Below, one piece after another: positions 34,585 through 43,720 of a DNA stretch of 64,000 nucleotides. The stretch is taken from the NCBI GenBank assembly GCA_903826865.1, contig CAIKGD010000037.1:1-64000 (forward strand), read 5' to 3'. The DNA is from an uncultured Verrucomicrobiota bacterium (GTDB lineage: Bacteria > Verrucomicrobiota > Kiritimatiellia > Kiritimatiellales > Tichowtungiaceae). The notes under the pieces were generated by a model that worked only from the letters and a program-made list of their open reading frames with translations, made no database searches and was not told the DNA's origin. A program made the position numbers and the translations under genes. Each line of letters begins with the position of its first letter. Position 1 is the stretch's first letter.

Positions 34585-35265
34585 ATGAAAACACTCATCC
34601 TAGTCAGACATGCTCAAACCATCCGTGACCATTCTGCGCTCAGCGATTTCGACCGTCCGTTGAGCCGGAGCGGACAACGTGACGCATTCGTGCTGGCGGA
34701 GCGGTTTGCGGATATCGGCCTGCGAGTAGATGCGCTGATCAGCAGCCCGGCGGTCCGCGCGCTTTCCACCGCCGAAGCTTTTGCGCAAAAACTTTCCCGT
34801 CCGGTTCAGACCGACCAACGCGTTTATAATGCCGGTGTACCGGAACTTCTCGAAACGGTTCAAAGTTTTGAAAACGGGCGCAGCACAGTTGTTCTGGTCG
34901 GGCACAATCCCGGGCTGAGCGAATTCCTGCGTTATCTGACCGAAGAAAACTATGCCGATCTGCCGGTTGCGGCCATGGCGGTAGTGGATATTCCTGTAAA
35001 GGTCTGGCGGCACGTTTTTGCCGGTAAAGGGGTATTGAAGAACGGTCTTTGCCCCAATGCAGAAAGTCCCGGAGCCCGGCGCAATGATACAGTGCCGGGC
35101 CGGGCGGATCGTTTCCGGATATGGCGGTTTGAACACGCCAAGCAGATTAATCAAACCATTATCTTTGTGTTCATGCTGTTGCTGATTCTCGGTATCGTCG
35201 GGCTGATAATGCAGCAGAGCAAAGACTCTTCCGCCATGCCTCAACAGGGATCTTCATTCCGCTGA
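34585..35265 (+). CDS. SixA-like histidine phosphatase with C-terminal membrane anchor
   Basis: The N-terminal ~150 residues are a short histidine phosphatase of SixA type: catalytic LVRHAQT, SSPAVRALSTAEAF and the second histidine in VLVGHNPGLSEFL. SixA removes phosphate from phosphohistidine proteins. The last 60 residues add a charged linker and a membrane helix (TIIFVFMLLLILGIVGLIM) with a short tail, an extension I do not recall from ordinary SixA. This would place the phosphatase at the inner membrane face. The ATG follows the metG stop by 5 bases, so likely co-transcribed. Confidence 0.8.
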   Translation: MKTLILVRHAQTIRDHSALSDFDRPLSRSGQRDAFVLAERFADIGLRVDALISSPAVRALSTAEAFAQKLSRPVQTDQRVYNAGVPELLETVQSFENGRSTVVLVGHNPGLSEFLRYLTEENYADLPVAAMAVVDIPVKVWRHVFAGKGVLKNGLCPNAESPGARRNDTVPGRADRFRIWRFEHAKQINQTIIFVFMLLLILGIVGLIMQQSKDSSAMPQQGSSFR

Positions 35266-35328
35266 CCTGAAAATTATTCACACGGCAAGTCCGGTGTACG
35301 GGCAGGCGGTCCGGTATTCGGGCTGCGG

Positions 35329-36081
35329 TTATTTTTCTGTCCGCAACCGCTCAAGTTCTGCCGCCACCCAGCGCGTCTGTTTGGCAACGCCAAGCAGAAT
35401 GCGTGCATCGTTGACCGTGAGTTTGCCGCGACTGAAGATGCGGCGCAGACCGAGCATCATGTGATCGAGTTTTTCTTTTTCACAGAATTCCGTTTCGAGC
35501 ATCATGGCGCTCCACGTCTCGTAGAGCCGTTCGCGCATTTTCCCGTCGGCCTCCGGCGAGCATTCCGCCGGAGGCACGTAGGAAGGATTGTTCGCCAGCA
35601 AAAAAAGTTCGTAGCAGCAGATCATAACCGCGTGCGAGAGATTCAACGAGCGGTAGAGTTCGCTCGATGGAATATTGATGATGTGGGTGCAAACGGCGAT
35701 TTCTTCGTTGAACAAACCCTTATCCTCGCGGCCGAAAACGAGCGCGGCTTTATGATGTACAGCGGAATCAAGGACAACCGGCGCGATTTCCCGCGGCAAA
35801 TAGGCGTGGTCGCGGTAAAACCCGGTGCGGGCGCTGGTTCCGGCGACGACCGTGCAGTCGGCAACCGCCTCTTCCAGAGTTTTGAAAATTTTGAGCTGAC
35901 CGAGCATGTCTTCGGCGCTGTAGGCGAGTTTGCGGGCCTCTTCCCAGTCCAGATCTTTGTGCGGGGCGACCAGCGCAAGATCCGTAATGCCCATGTTCAT
36001 CATGACGCGGCAGATGGATCCGACATTTCCCGCATATTTCGGATCAACCAGCACAACGCGTATGTTTTCAAGTGGATTCAT
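35329..36081 (-). CDS. trmJ: TrmJ/SpoU-family RNA 2'-O-methyltransferase
   Basis: The 250-residue SPOUT-class methyltransferase contains IRVVLVDPKYAGNVGSICRVMMNMGI (motif 1), ALVFGREDKGL (motif 2) and IPSSELYRSLNLSHAVMI (motif 3). The order and the ~90-residue C-terminal extension fit TrmJ, which methylates position 32 of tRNAs. A close rRNA-modifying paralogue cannot be excluded. Divergent from the lipoprotein gene. Confidence 0.85.
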   Translation of the reverse strand: MNPLENIRVVLVDPKYAGNVGSICRVMMNMGITDLALVAPHKDLDWEEARKLAYSAEDMLGQLKIFKTLEEAVADCTVVAGTSARTGFYRDHAYLPREIAPVVLDSAVHHKAALVFGREDKGLFNEEIAVCTHIINIPSSELYRSLNLSHAVMICCYELFLLANNPSYVPPAECSPEADGKMRERLYETWSAMMLETEFCEKEKLDHMMLGLRRIFSRGKLTVNDARILLGVAKQTRWVAAELERLRTEK

Positions 36082-36148
36082 AAAGTGATTTACGATTTGA
36101 GCAGATCAGAGGGTACAGCTACAATGCAAAAGACAGGAGACAAATTCA

Positions 36149-36808
36149 ATGAAACTGAAAAACATCGTATCAGGGCTGGCAATGACCCTGTTGCTGGCTG
36201 GCTGTGCTTCGGTCTCACAGCAGCACGCAACGGTAGCGGATGGAACTATTCAAAATGCTGCACTTGGTTTTTCCGGATTTACTTTCAAAATCCCTGACGG
36301 GTTTGCTGTCCACAACCCGGCGGCGGAAAATCCGGCCGAACTCAACGAACTGCAACGCATGGCGATCCGGATCTATGACCTCAACAAAACCTGGCATCCG
36401 CGCGGCAACGAGCTGTTTTACGACAGCTTTCTGCTGATGTCCGGAAAAACCTGTTTTATGCTGATTATGGTCAAATACGATTACATGCTGCAGAAAGAAG
36501 AATCACCTTTCTCCGACCGGGTTGTAATAAACTGGCAGCTGATGCCTCTTTACAATGTGACGGCAAGGCGCACGCTCGAACTGAGTGTGAACCGCCTGCC
36601 GGCAGTTTACACCTGCGGCTATGCTCACGAGCGGAAGGGCTGGTATTATGCCGATCCGAAGCGCAACAGCACAGCGTTCAATTACGAAGCCTGTAAAGGA
36701 ATGACCGACAGCCGCAACAATTACATCCTGATAGGCTTTGCGCTGCCGGAGAACGCCAAAGATATTACTGCGCCAATGAAGCAGATGATTGAGGATATGA
36801 AATTCTGA
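36149..36808 (+). CDS. Lipoprotein of unknown function
   Basis: The 219-residue product has a lipoprotein signal with lipobox LLAGC (cysteine at residue ~19). The mature region, with FSGFTFKIPDGFAVHNP and a mixed alpha/beta pattern, has no recognised family. AGGAG precedes the ATG. A weak palindromic terminator follows directly. Confidence 0.7.
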   Translation: MKLKNIVSGLAMTLLLAGCASVSQQHATVADGTIQNAALGFSGFTFKIPDGFAVHNPAAENPAELNELQRMAIRIYDLNKTWHPRGNELFYDSFLLMSGKTCFMLIMVKYDYMLQKEESPFSDRVVINWQLMPLYNVTARRTLELSVNRLPAVYTCGYAHERKGWYYADPKRNSTAFNYEACKGMTDSRNNYILIGFALPENAKDITAPMKQMIEDMKF

Positions 36809-36826
36809 ACCCCGTAAAACGGGGTT
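36808..36826 (+). terminator. Possible weak terminator
   Basis: AACCCCGT-AAA-ACGGGGTT forms an 8-bp stem overlapping the stop codon of the lipoprotein gene, without a T-tract. Confidence 0.5.
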
Positions 36827-36861
36827 GAACTTACCTCTGATCTTCTGAATACTCCCGCGCA

Positions 36862-38304
36862 ATGGCTGAAACATCCACAACTGTACTGCGTCCGCTCTGC
36901 GTTGATCTCGACGGAACGCTGGTAAAAACCGATACCTTTGCGCAGGCGCTCCTCTTGCTTGTCCGAACACGCCCTGCAGTGCTCGCTTCTCTTCCGCGAT
37001 GGACGTCCGGCGGACTGGCCGCTTTCAAACGGCGCGTTGCTCAGGAAGTCCAGCTCGACCCTGCCGCGCTTCCGTTTCATTTTGAGCTGCTCACTTTTCT
37101 TAAAAGCGAACGCGAAAAAGGCCGCGAACTGATTCTGGTGACTGCCTCTGATATGTTGCCCGCCCGCGCCATTGCCGCGCATCTGGGTCTCTTTTCCGAT
37201 GTCATGGCCAGCGACGGCACCACCAACCTCAAAGCCGCCCGCAAACGCGACGCGCTCATTGCCCGCTTCGGTGAAAAGAATTTTGATTATATCGGAAACG
37301 CCACCGATGATCTGCCCGTCTGGGAAGCCTCCCGCGAGATTATCGCTGTTAATCCCTGCTGCTCGGTGCGGCGTGCACTCAAAAACCGCCCGGCGCGGAT
37401 TTTTGAAGACCGCCCGGCGCGGTTAAAAACCTGGGTCAAGGCTTTGCGGGTTCACCAGTGGATAAAAAACGGTCTGGTTTTTCTGCCGATGCTGCTGGCG
37501 CACGAACTGACCACGCCGGAACTTTACGTCAAAGCCGTGCTGGCGTTTTTCGCCTTCAGTTTTGCAGCCTCAGCTATTTACGTATTCAACGACCTTTTCG
37601 ACCTGCACGCCGACCAGCATCATCCGCGCAAAAAAAACCGTCCATTCGCGGCAGGGAATCTGAGCCTGCTGGCGGCCGCCATTGCCGCGCCTGTGCTGGT
37701 GCTGGCTGCGCTCAGCACGGCACAGCTTTTGCCGCCGGCCTTTACCGGCGTACTGCTGCTCTACCTGATCATCACCACGCTTTATTCGTGGCGGCTCAAA
37801 CAGCTTGCACTGCTCGACGTGATGACGCTCGCCGGACTCTATGCCATCCGTATCTTCGCGGGTACAGCGGCCTACGGCGTCGAAACCTCGACGTGGCTTA
37901 TCGCCCTTTCCATCTTTCTTTTCTTCAGCCTTGCCATGGTCAAACGCTATGCCGAACTGCGCGAAGCATCGCAGGAACATTCCGGCGCGGTGCGGGTGCG
38001 CGGCCGCGGTTACTGTGAAGCCGACCTGCCCCTGCTGGCCGGTTTCGGCGCGGGCAGCGGCTGCATTTCGGTGCTGGTGCTGGCGCTCTACATCAACAGC
38101 GAAAAAGTGGTGCAGTTCTACAATCATCCTGCCGCGCTCTGGCTGCTGTGTCCGTTGCTTCTTTACTGGATCGCCCGGGTCTGGCTGCTCGCCAGTCGCG
38201 GCGAACTGTCCGACGATCCGCTCGACTTTGCCGTCCGCGACCCGCAGACGTGGCTCATCGGCGCACTGAGTGCTGTGATTTTAATTCTAGGCAGCATTTT
38301 ATGA
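36862..38304 (+). CDS. HAD-UbiA fusion prenyltransferase
   Basis: The 480-residue protein joins an N-terminal HAD phosphatase domain (DLDGTLVKTD at ~14-23, VTASD, and GNATDDLPVWEAS) to a C-terminal UbiA prenyltransferase. The UbiA signature is NDLFDLHADQHHPRKKNRPFAAG in a bundle of about nine membrane helices. It resembles decaprenyl-phosphate phosphoribosyltransferases, which attach phosphoribose to a lipid carrier and need removal of the 5-phosphate; a HAD phosphatase on the same chain would do that. Its stop overlaps the next start (ATGA), so it is coupled to a nucleotidyltransferase. Confidence 0.85.
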   Translation: MAETSTTVLRPLCVDLDGTLVKTDTFAQALLLLVRTRPAVLASLPRWTSGGLAAFKRRVAQEVQLDPAALPFHFELLTFLKSEREKGRELILVTASDMLPARAIAAHLGLFSDVMASDGTTNLKAARKRDALIARFGEKNFDYIGNATDDLPVWEASREIIAVNPCCSVRRALKNRPARIFEDRPARLKTWVKALRVHQWIKNGLVFLPMLLAHELTTPELYVKAVLAFFAFSFAASAIYVFNDLFDLHADQHHPRKKNRPFAAGNLSLLAAAIAAPVLVLAALSTAQLLPPAFTGVLLLYLIITTLYSWRLKQLALLDVMTLAGLYAIRIFAGTAAYGVETSTWLIALSIFLFFSLAMVKRYAELREASQEHSGAVRVRGRGYCEADLPLLAGFGAGSGCISVLVLALYINSEKVVQFYNHPAALWLLCPLLLYWIARVWLLASRGELSDDPLDFAVRDPQTWLIGALSAVILILGSIL

Positions 38305-39203
38305 AACCTGCTCTTGTGATTATGTCCGCAGGAATCGGCAGCCGTTACGGCGGGCTCAAACAGATTGATCCTGTCGGACCGTCCGGCGAAATCGTTCTCG
38401 ACTACTCGGTGTACGACGCCATTCAGGCCGGTTTCGGTAAAGTGGTTTTCATCATCCGCCCCGACATTGAAGAGGTGTTCAAGGAAGTGATCGGTCACAA
38501 GCTGAATGGGAAAATTCAGGTCGAATACGTTTTCCAAACTCTGGAAAAAGTTCCCGCCGGGTTTGCGGTACCTGCCGGCCGCACCAAACCGTGGGGCACC
38601 GGGCAGGCGGTTCTCACGGCCCGTCCGGCGGTGCAAGAACCGTTTGCAGTGATCAATGCTGACGATTTTTACGGGCGGCAGTCCTTTCTGGTGATTGCAA
38701 AACAGCTGATGAAGATGGATGTAAAAAGCACCGATAGTTGCATGGTCGGCTTCTATATCAAAAACACACTTTCGCCGCACGGCGGCGTGGCGCGCGGCTA
38801 TTGCGATGTGCAGGGCGGGAAACTCCGTCATGTCGCCGAACGCTTCAATATTGAGCGCAGAGCCGACGGCGTAATCCGCTATGAAGAGGACGGCGCGCTC
38901 AAAACGATGGCCGATGACGATATGGTTTCCATGAACACCTGGGGCTTCACACCCCGGCTGTTTGATTTTCTGGAACGCGGCTTTGTCGATTTCCTTTCGC
39001 GGCGCGGAACGGAGCTGAAAAGCGAATACCTGCTGCCCGAACTGATTGACGGAATGATCAAGCGCGGCGAGACAACCGTTAGCGTTCTGCCTTCCAATGA
39101 AAAGTGGATGGGCGTCACCTATGCAGACGACAAGCCGCAGGTGATGGCCGGCATCCGCGCTCTTGTTGCCGCCGGCGTCTATCCCGACAACCTTTGGGCG
39201 TGA
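38301..39203 (+). CDS. Sugar nucleotidyltransferase
   Basis: The 300-residue GT-A-fold enzyme starts with the nucleotidyltransferase loop IMSAGIGSRYGGLKQIDPVGPSGE and has FAVINADDFYG for the metal-binding acidic pair. A late NTWGFTPRLFDF stretch is conserved in such proteins. It would join NTP and a sugar phosphate to give a nucleotide sugar. Translational coupling to the HAD-UbiA gene suggests both serve one glycan pathway, perhaps a lipid-linked sugar. The exact substrate is unknown. Confidence 0.85.
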   Translation: MKPALVIMSAGIGSRYGGLKQIDPVGPSGEIVLDYSVYDAIQAGFGKVVFIIRPDIEEVFKEVIGHKLNGKIQVEYVFQTLEKVPAGFAVPAGRTKPWGTGQAVLTARPAVQEPFAVINADDFYGRQSFLVIAKQLMKMDVKSTDSCMVGFYIKNTLSPHGGVARGYCDVQGGKLRHVAERFNIERRADGVIRYEEDGALKTMADDDMVSMNTWGFTPRLFDFLERGFVDFLSRRGTELKSEYLLPELIDGMIKRGETTVSVLPSNEKWMGVTYADDKPQVMAGIRALVAAGVYPDNLWA

Positions 39204-39242
39204 TGTTTTCCAAGGGGCTTTACTGCTGCCGGCAATAAAAAA

Positions 39243-39285
39243 CCTGCTGAATCGTTTGTAGATGTAGTCAGCGGTTCGGCAGGAG
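39243..39285 (+). promoter_or_regulatory. Hairpin abutting the ribosome binding site
   Basis: CCTGCTGAATCG pairs with CGGTTCGGCAGG (two G-U pairs), and the 3' arm runs directly into AGGAGG, the ribosome binding site of the double esterase. The stem could limit translation initiation. Confidence 0.45.
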
Positions 39286-39293
39286 GAGAATAT

Positions 39294-40985
39294 ATGAAAA
39301 CGACACGGCGCAGTTTCATAAGAACCGGATTGTTGATCTGGACTGTTCTTATCGGCGGATTTGCCGCGTGTCAGGCTTCTGATACCAAGTCGGAATGGGT
39401 GTTGCCTGCCGTGGATGCGCCCCGTCTTCAACAGCGGATATTGGACAGCGCGGCGCTTGGCGGCAAGGTCAGCTATCAGATTTATATTCCGGAGATTTAC
39501 GATGCGGCACCGGAACGTCGCTTTCCCGTACTCTACTGGCTGCATGGACACGGCGGCGGAAGTGCATTCCTCCCGCAACTGGTGAAGTTCTTTGATGCCG
39601 CCATGCGTGCCGGAAAAATTCCGCCGATGCTGATCGTTTTTCCCAACGGACTCGCAGACAGCATGTGGTGCGACTCCAAGGATGGAACCGTGCCGATGGA
39701 GACCATCGTCGTGAAAGAACTGCTGCCGCAGGTTGATGCCGCCTTTCACACCATCGCCACCCGTGAGGGACGGCTGGTCGAGGGTTTCAGCATGGGCGGC
39801 TACGGCGCGGCGCGGCTGGGATTTAAATTTCCTGAATTGTTCGGGGCTGTTTCCCTTCTCGGCGCCGGTCCATTGCAGCCTGATTTCCGTCAGACCCCGC
39901 CGGGCGGCGGTGTGCAAGGACACGATCAGGTATACAAAGATGCCTATAGTGAAGATGCAGACTATTTCAAAGCGCAGAGCCCCTGGATGCTGGCGGAACA
40001 GAATGCGGATTCACTGAAAGGCAAAACACAGATCAGACAGGTTGTCGGCGACCGCGATTCGATGTTGCCGTTCAACCGTGATTTCGACGCCCGTCTGACA
40101 CAACTCGGCATCCCGCATGATTTTATTGTGCCGTCCGGCATAGGACATAATGCTCTGGCGGTATTCGAAGCGCTGGGTGCTGCCAATTGGAAATTTTATC
40201 AGGACATCTTCGGTGTGAAGAGTTTCACCGACTCGCCGGCGGTTGAGAACTTTCAGCTGAACGGTGAGCGCTGGACCTGTACTGCTGACGGCAAACCTTT
40301 AAGCGGCATTATGATCAAGCCCGACGGCAGCGGGCCGTTTCCCGCCATCATTCTCAGTCACGGTCTTGGCGGTAATGCGCAAAACATTATCCGGTCAAAA
40401 GGCCGGGAGCTGGTTCAGTTGGGCTTCGTCTGTATCGCCACCGATTACACCCATGCCGGGCAGGGCGGCGGCGGGCGGGGTGCTGTTTCGAATGTAGACT
40501 TTTCACAGGCGGGCGCACGCCCTGAAAATATCCGCCGGGCTTTGGCCTGCATGGAAATTCTGCGCCAGCAGAAGACCGTCGATCCGCGCCGGATTGCCGC
40601 TTACGGCCACAGCATGGGCGCTTTTGTGACGATCGCGCTGGCCGCCGCCGCGCCGGATAAACTCACCGCCGCCGCGATTACGTCCGGCGGAATTCAGACC
40701 GCGAAAGGCTCGACCGCGGCAGCACCGGCTGTGAACGTGGCGGCGCAGGTGCGTGTGCCTTTTCTTATTCTTCAGGGCGCGATTGACAACACCGTGCCGC
40801 CGGAAAGCTCGGCGCTGTTCAAGCAGGCGCTGGATGCGAACAAAGTGCCGAACGAGCGGCATGTATTCGACGGCACCGGCCATAACGTGCCGACAGACCG
40901 CGCCGACGAGGTCAATCGCCTCATGAAAGAATGGTTTGTCCGGTTCGGTGTATTGCCGCCGGTGAAAGGATCGAAAACAAAATGA
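39294..40985 (+). CDS. Tandem alpha/beta hydrolase, Tat-exported
   Basis: The 563-residue protein has a twin-arginine signal (RRSFIRTG) with a possible lipobox FAAC. Residues ~40-310 form an esterase D/CE1-like domain with LYWLHGHGGGS and nucleophile GFSMGGYG. Residues ~325-555 form a second dienelactone-hydrolase-like domain with LSHGLGGNAQN, nucleophile GHSMGAFV, and a C-terminal DGTGHNVP histidine. Two complete catalytic domains on one chain are uncommon. It probably removes acyl or feruloyl groups from polysaccharides in the periplasm. Confidence 0.82.
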   Translation: MKTTRRSFIRTGLLIWTVLIGGFAACQASDTKSEWVLPAVDAPRLQQRILDSAALGGKVSYQIYIPEIYDAAPERRFPVLYWLHGHGGGSAFLPQLVKFFDAAMRAGKIPPMLIVFPNGLADSMWCDSKDGTVPMETIVVKELLPQVDAAFHTIATREGRLVEGFSMGGYGAARLGFKFPELFGAVSLLGAGPLQPDFRQTPPGGGVQGHDQVYKDAYSEDADYFKAQSPWMLAEQNADSLKGKTQIRQVVGDRDSMLPFNRDFDARLTQLGIPHDFIVPSGIGHNALAVFEALGAANWKFYQDIFGVKSFTDSPAVENFQLNGERWTCTADGKPLSGIMIKPDGSGPFPAIILSHGLGGNAQNIIRSKGRELVQLGFVCIATDYTHAGQGGGGRGAVSNVDFSQAGARPENIRRALACMEILRQQKTVDPRRIAAYGHSMGAFVTIALAAAAPDKLTAAAITSGGIQTAKGSTAAAPAVNVAAQVRVPFLILQGAIDNTVPPESSALFKQALDANKVPNERHVFDGTGHNVPTDRADEVNRLMKEWFVRFGVLPPVKGSKTK

Positions 40986-41077
40986 AAGCCGGAAATTTGA
41001 TTAGAGTCCTTACTCAGAGAACCGCCGGAGTCTATCCTTCCAACCTTTTGAAAAAAATCCTCGCAGAGTTTTCAAAT

Positions 41078-41104
41078 AGGTGGAACGCGACCGCCGGGCG
41101 CGTT
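41078..41104 (+). repeat. 27-bp dispersed repeat, copy 2
   Basis: Exact reverse complement of 11109-11135, some 30 kb away, with AACGCG/CGCGTT pairing inside. Confidence 0.85.
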
Positions 41105-41180
41105 TTGGAATTAAGCGTGCGCGGCTTGTTACGCCATAGTCTGTAAACGGCGGCGAAAGCGCCCGCTTCACCAGATGTTT

Positions 41181-41195
41181 TTCCAAGGTTTGGAA
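41181..41195. repeat. TTCCAA-type palindrome
   Basis: TTCCAAGGTTTGGAA, with perfect 6-base arms; one of the best intergenic examples of this scattered motif. Confidence 0.85.
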
Positions 41196-41306
41196 ACCGG
41201 AAGCCGGTTGCTCTCTTCGCGCTTCCCTGCTAAAACATCTCCATATTCATGTTTCATGTTGGCGCGAGAAATCTTTTGTCTAATAAACGGTTCGGTGCAT
41301 AAAGAT

Positions 41307-41654
41307 ATGAGATGTTTAGCCATCATAATTGTATGTTCACTGCTTTCGGGCTGTAGTAATAGACCTGCAGATGTTGACGAACTCCAATCGTGGGACAACC
41401 AAACAAAAGCTTGGGTAATCAAGCAGCTTGGCTCACCTTCCTTACAAGGCATCATGGATGCAGATGTTCCTGATTTTGGCACAGCCCAAACAGTTGCAAT
41501 AAAGATTCAGGAAAAGCACCCCGGCTATGCAGATAAAGTGGAACATCTGCACTGGGATAAAGGACAATATCGTTACGATGCATATTTAATTCGCATCAGC
41601 AATGAGTGGGCCGTTATCGACGCGGTCAAATACCAAAAGGGCATACAGTTTTAG
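41307..41654 (+). CDS. Small lipoprotein
   Basis: The 115-residue product has a lipoprotein signal peptide with lipobox LLSGC (cysteine ~16). The mature part (QSWDNQTKAWVIKQLGSPSL) has no recognised domain. The gene is AT-richer than its surroundings, and its start is uncertain because no strong ribosome binding site precedes 41307; an upstream ATG at 41259 is possible. Confidence 0.55.
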   Translation: MRCLAIIIVCSLLSGCSNRPADVDELQSWDNQTKAWVIKQLGSPSLQGIMDADVPDFGTAQTVAIKIQEKHPGYADKVEHLHWDKGQYRYDAYLIRISNEWAVIDAVKYQKGIQF

Positions 41655-41721
41655 GTGCCGAGCATCAAGTTCTGCAGGGCACGTCGCTAATCGGCCGACT
41701 CTGAAAACGACGTTCTACAGC

Positions 41722-43506
41722 CTAAAGCCGATACTCGCCGGGTTTGTTGAACACGGCGATCTGTGCGCCGCAGTTTTCGATGCGGTAGCCGCGCAGGCGC
41801 AGATATTCCGGTGTGGCGGAGCTGTTCTGTTCTTCGTCCGTGAGCTTTACGAGTTCAAAGCCGCCGTTTTCAATTTTCAGGTTTTTGACAGTCACTTTGG
41901 CACCGTCGCAGGCTTTGATGACCAGTGCAGAACGTCCTGAAAGTTCGACATTTTCCAGCCGGATGTCCCGGCCGTCGAGAACCAGCGTCGCTTCGTCCGC
42001 GATGGAACCGCCGGATATTTTTGAGCGGACTTCATCGAGCGTCATGGCGAAGGCCGGACGCAGCAGGACTCGCGGCCCGCGAGTGAACGGGATGGCTCGG
42101 ATGAGTTCCTCTTTCGCCGCTTCAACTTTCACCCCGGCGGCGGCCAGTTTCATACGGCCTGCGAGGTAAAAGTCGGATTCCGCTGTCGCGCCGGATTCCG
42201 GCGGTCCGCCGGCCGCGTGTTTGGCGGCGGCGTCTTTGATGTTGTTTTTATTGGCTGAAAAACACCAGCGGCGGTTGAAGATGGTGACGCCGGCTTTTTC
42301 GCCCGGTTCGAAAAGTTTCGGCAGATCCTGCATCATGGTTTCGAGACGGGTCGGGCTTTTGAACGCGGTTTTGGTTTTATCGCTGTACTTCGGGTTGACG
42401 AATTCGGCGATGATGCCGCGGGTACGCTTAAGGATTTTTACATAAGAATTCAGCCGGATGATCAGCACGTTGATATTGCCGGGGAACATGGAAAAGCCCT
42501 GCGCATCCGGCACGTCGCCTTCAGGACTGACCGTGGCGCGGAGCAGCGGATCAAGCTGGTTATACTCTATGTTGAGCGTCAACTCTGTTTTGCCGTTCAC
42601 CAGTTTAGCCAGTCCGCCGACAGCTTCGCCGGGGATGCGGTTCACAGCGAGGGAATTGAAGTCGAAGCCTTTTTCGACCGAAACACCGATTGCGGCGGGC
42701 AGGGCATTGAAAACCTGTCCGTTGGTGTCCTGGATGACAAACAGGTGTTCGATACCCTGTTTTTCCAGTTTCTCGGCCAGTCCGCTGCTATAGAGCAGCA
42801 TATGAATGTCACCGTGGCCGTGAGGCTTGAGGATCAGTTTGTATTTTTCTTCCAGCGCGAGTCGTCCGTCGTTGTCGGCGATGGCGGGAACCAGTTCCTG
42901 CTTGAGAATGTGAATCTGTTCTTCCTTCAGACCGAACCGGTTGTTGTTTTTCAGCGCGGCGAGCGTTTTGGCGTTGGTATCCTCAGACGTCATGATGATA
43001 AACGGCACCGGCTTCGGCTTTTTCATGCGCGCTTCCATCGCTTTGAGGCAGGCGGCGTAGTGCGCAAGGTAGGAAGTGGATTCGGTTACTTCGACCGGAA
43101 TATCCAGCTTAATGCCGTTGTAACCCAGCCGTTCGCCGAGGCCGCCGGCCACCAGCACGATGGCGGTTTTATCAAAGTGATTCCTGCCCAGCGCTTCGTA
43201 ATGGTCGTAGACATCATTGAACTGCGTCAGATCCACTTTATCGGGTTGGTGCGGAATAAATCCCTCGAACGGATTGCGGTCTTCTTTTGCGTCTGCGAGA
43301 AGTTTCCGGGCGTTGGAAATGTAGCCGGTCAGCCCGCCGGGATAGGACTCGTTAATGCGAGTCAGACTCTTCAGAAAGGCGGTCTTCGGTTCGTCGTTGG
43401 TTCCGGGAGCGTCCCAATTGGCGAACAGATGCTCCTGTCCGGCATCCAAAAGCTCGGCAATCAGAGCCTGTTCATTCTTGTTTCCGGTTAAATCCTGAAT
43501 ATTCAC
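41722..43506 (-). CDS. UDP-sugar pyrophosphorylase-like uridylyltransferase
   Basis: The 594-residue protein is of the UDPGP family, with the nucleotide-binding loop LVAGGLGERLGYNGIKLDIPVE near residue 120, then LKPHGHGDIHMLL and FVIQDTNGQVFNALP. Its length and the loop closely match plant UDP-sugar pyrophosphorylase (USP), which uses many sugar-1-phosphates, rather than the short bacterial GalU. A C-terminal beta-helix follows (~500-594). GTG 43506 is preferred because GAGGAG lies 8 bases upstream; the alternative GTG at 43536 has none. Confidence 0.82.
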   Translation of the reverse strand: MNIQDLTGNKNEQALIAELLDAGQEHLFANWDAPGTNDEPKTAFLKSLTRINESYPGGLTGYISNARKLLADAKEDRNPFEGFIPHQPDKVDLTQFNDVYDHYEALGRNHFDKTAIVLVAGGLGERLGYNGIKLDIPVEVTESTSYLAHYAACLKAMEARMKKPKPVPFIIMTSEDTNAKTLAALKNNNRFGLKEEQIHILKQELVPAIADNDGRLALEEKYKLILKPHGHGDIHMLLYSSGLAEKLEKQGIEHLFVIQDTNGQVFNALPAAIGVSVEKGFDFNSLAVNRIPGEAVGGLAKLVNGKTELTLNIEYNQLDPLLRATVSPEGDVPDAQGFSMFPGNINVLIIRLNSYVKILKRTRGIIAEFVNPKYSDKTKTAFKSPTRLETMMQDLPKLFEPGEKAGVTIFNRRWCFSANKNNIKDAAAKHAAGGPPESGATAESDFYLAGRMKLAAAGVKVEAAKEELIRAIPFTRGPRVLLRPAFAMTLDEVRSKISGGSIADEATLVLDGRDIRLENVELSGRSALVIKACDGAKVTVKNLKIENGGFELVKLTDEEQNSSATPEYLRLRGYRIENCGAQIAVFNKPGEYRL

Positions 43507-43720
43507 TTTGCTTTCTCCTCTGTAAAAACGACTCACTAAGATGGATTACAATATGACTGATAGGAACCCAATATCAATGCGGTAAAAGCGGCAATTGTCA
43601 GAATTTCAACCGGCGGGTTTGGACAGCCGAACCGGTCTGACGGATAACGGTCAAGCGAGGTCTGCGGCGCCCTGATGATTTGAGCTGAATCCCGCCGGGA
43701 GCGTGGTAAAGTGCTGTGCG

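Larger units (their letters stand above)
40986..41306. other. Gene-free spacer with dispersed repeats
   Basis: No supported gene. It holds the second copy of the 27-bp repeat (41078-41104), a TTCCAACCTTTTGAA stretch near 41040, and a perfect-armed TTCCAAGGTTTGGAA at 41181-41195. The right part is more AT-rich. Confidence 0.6.
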
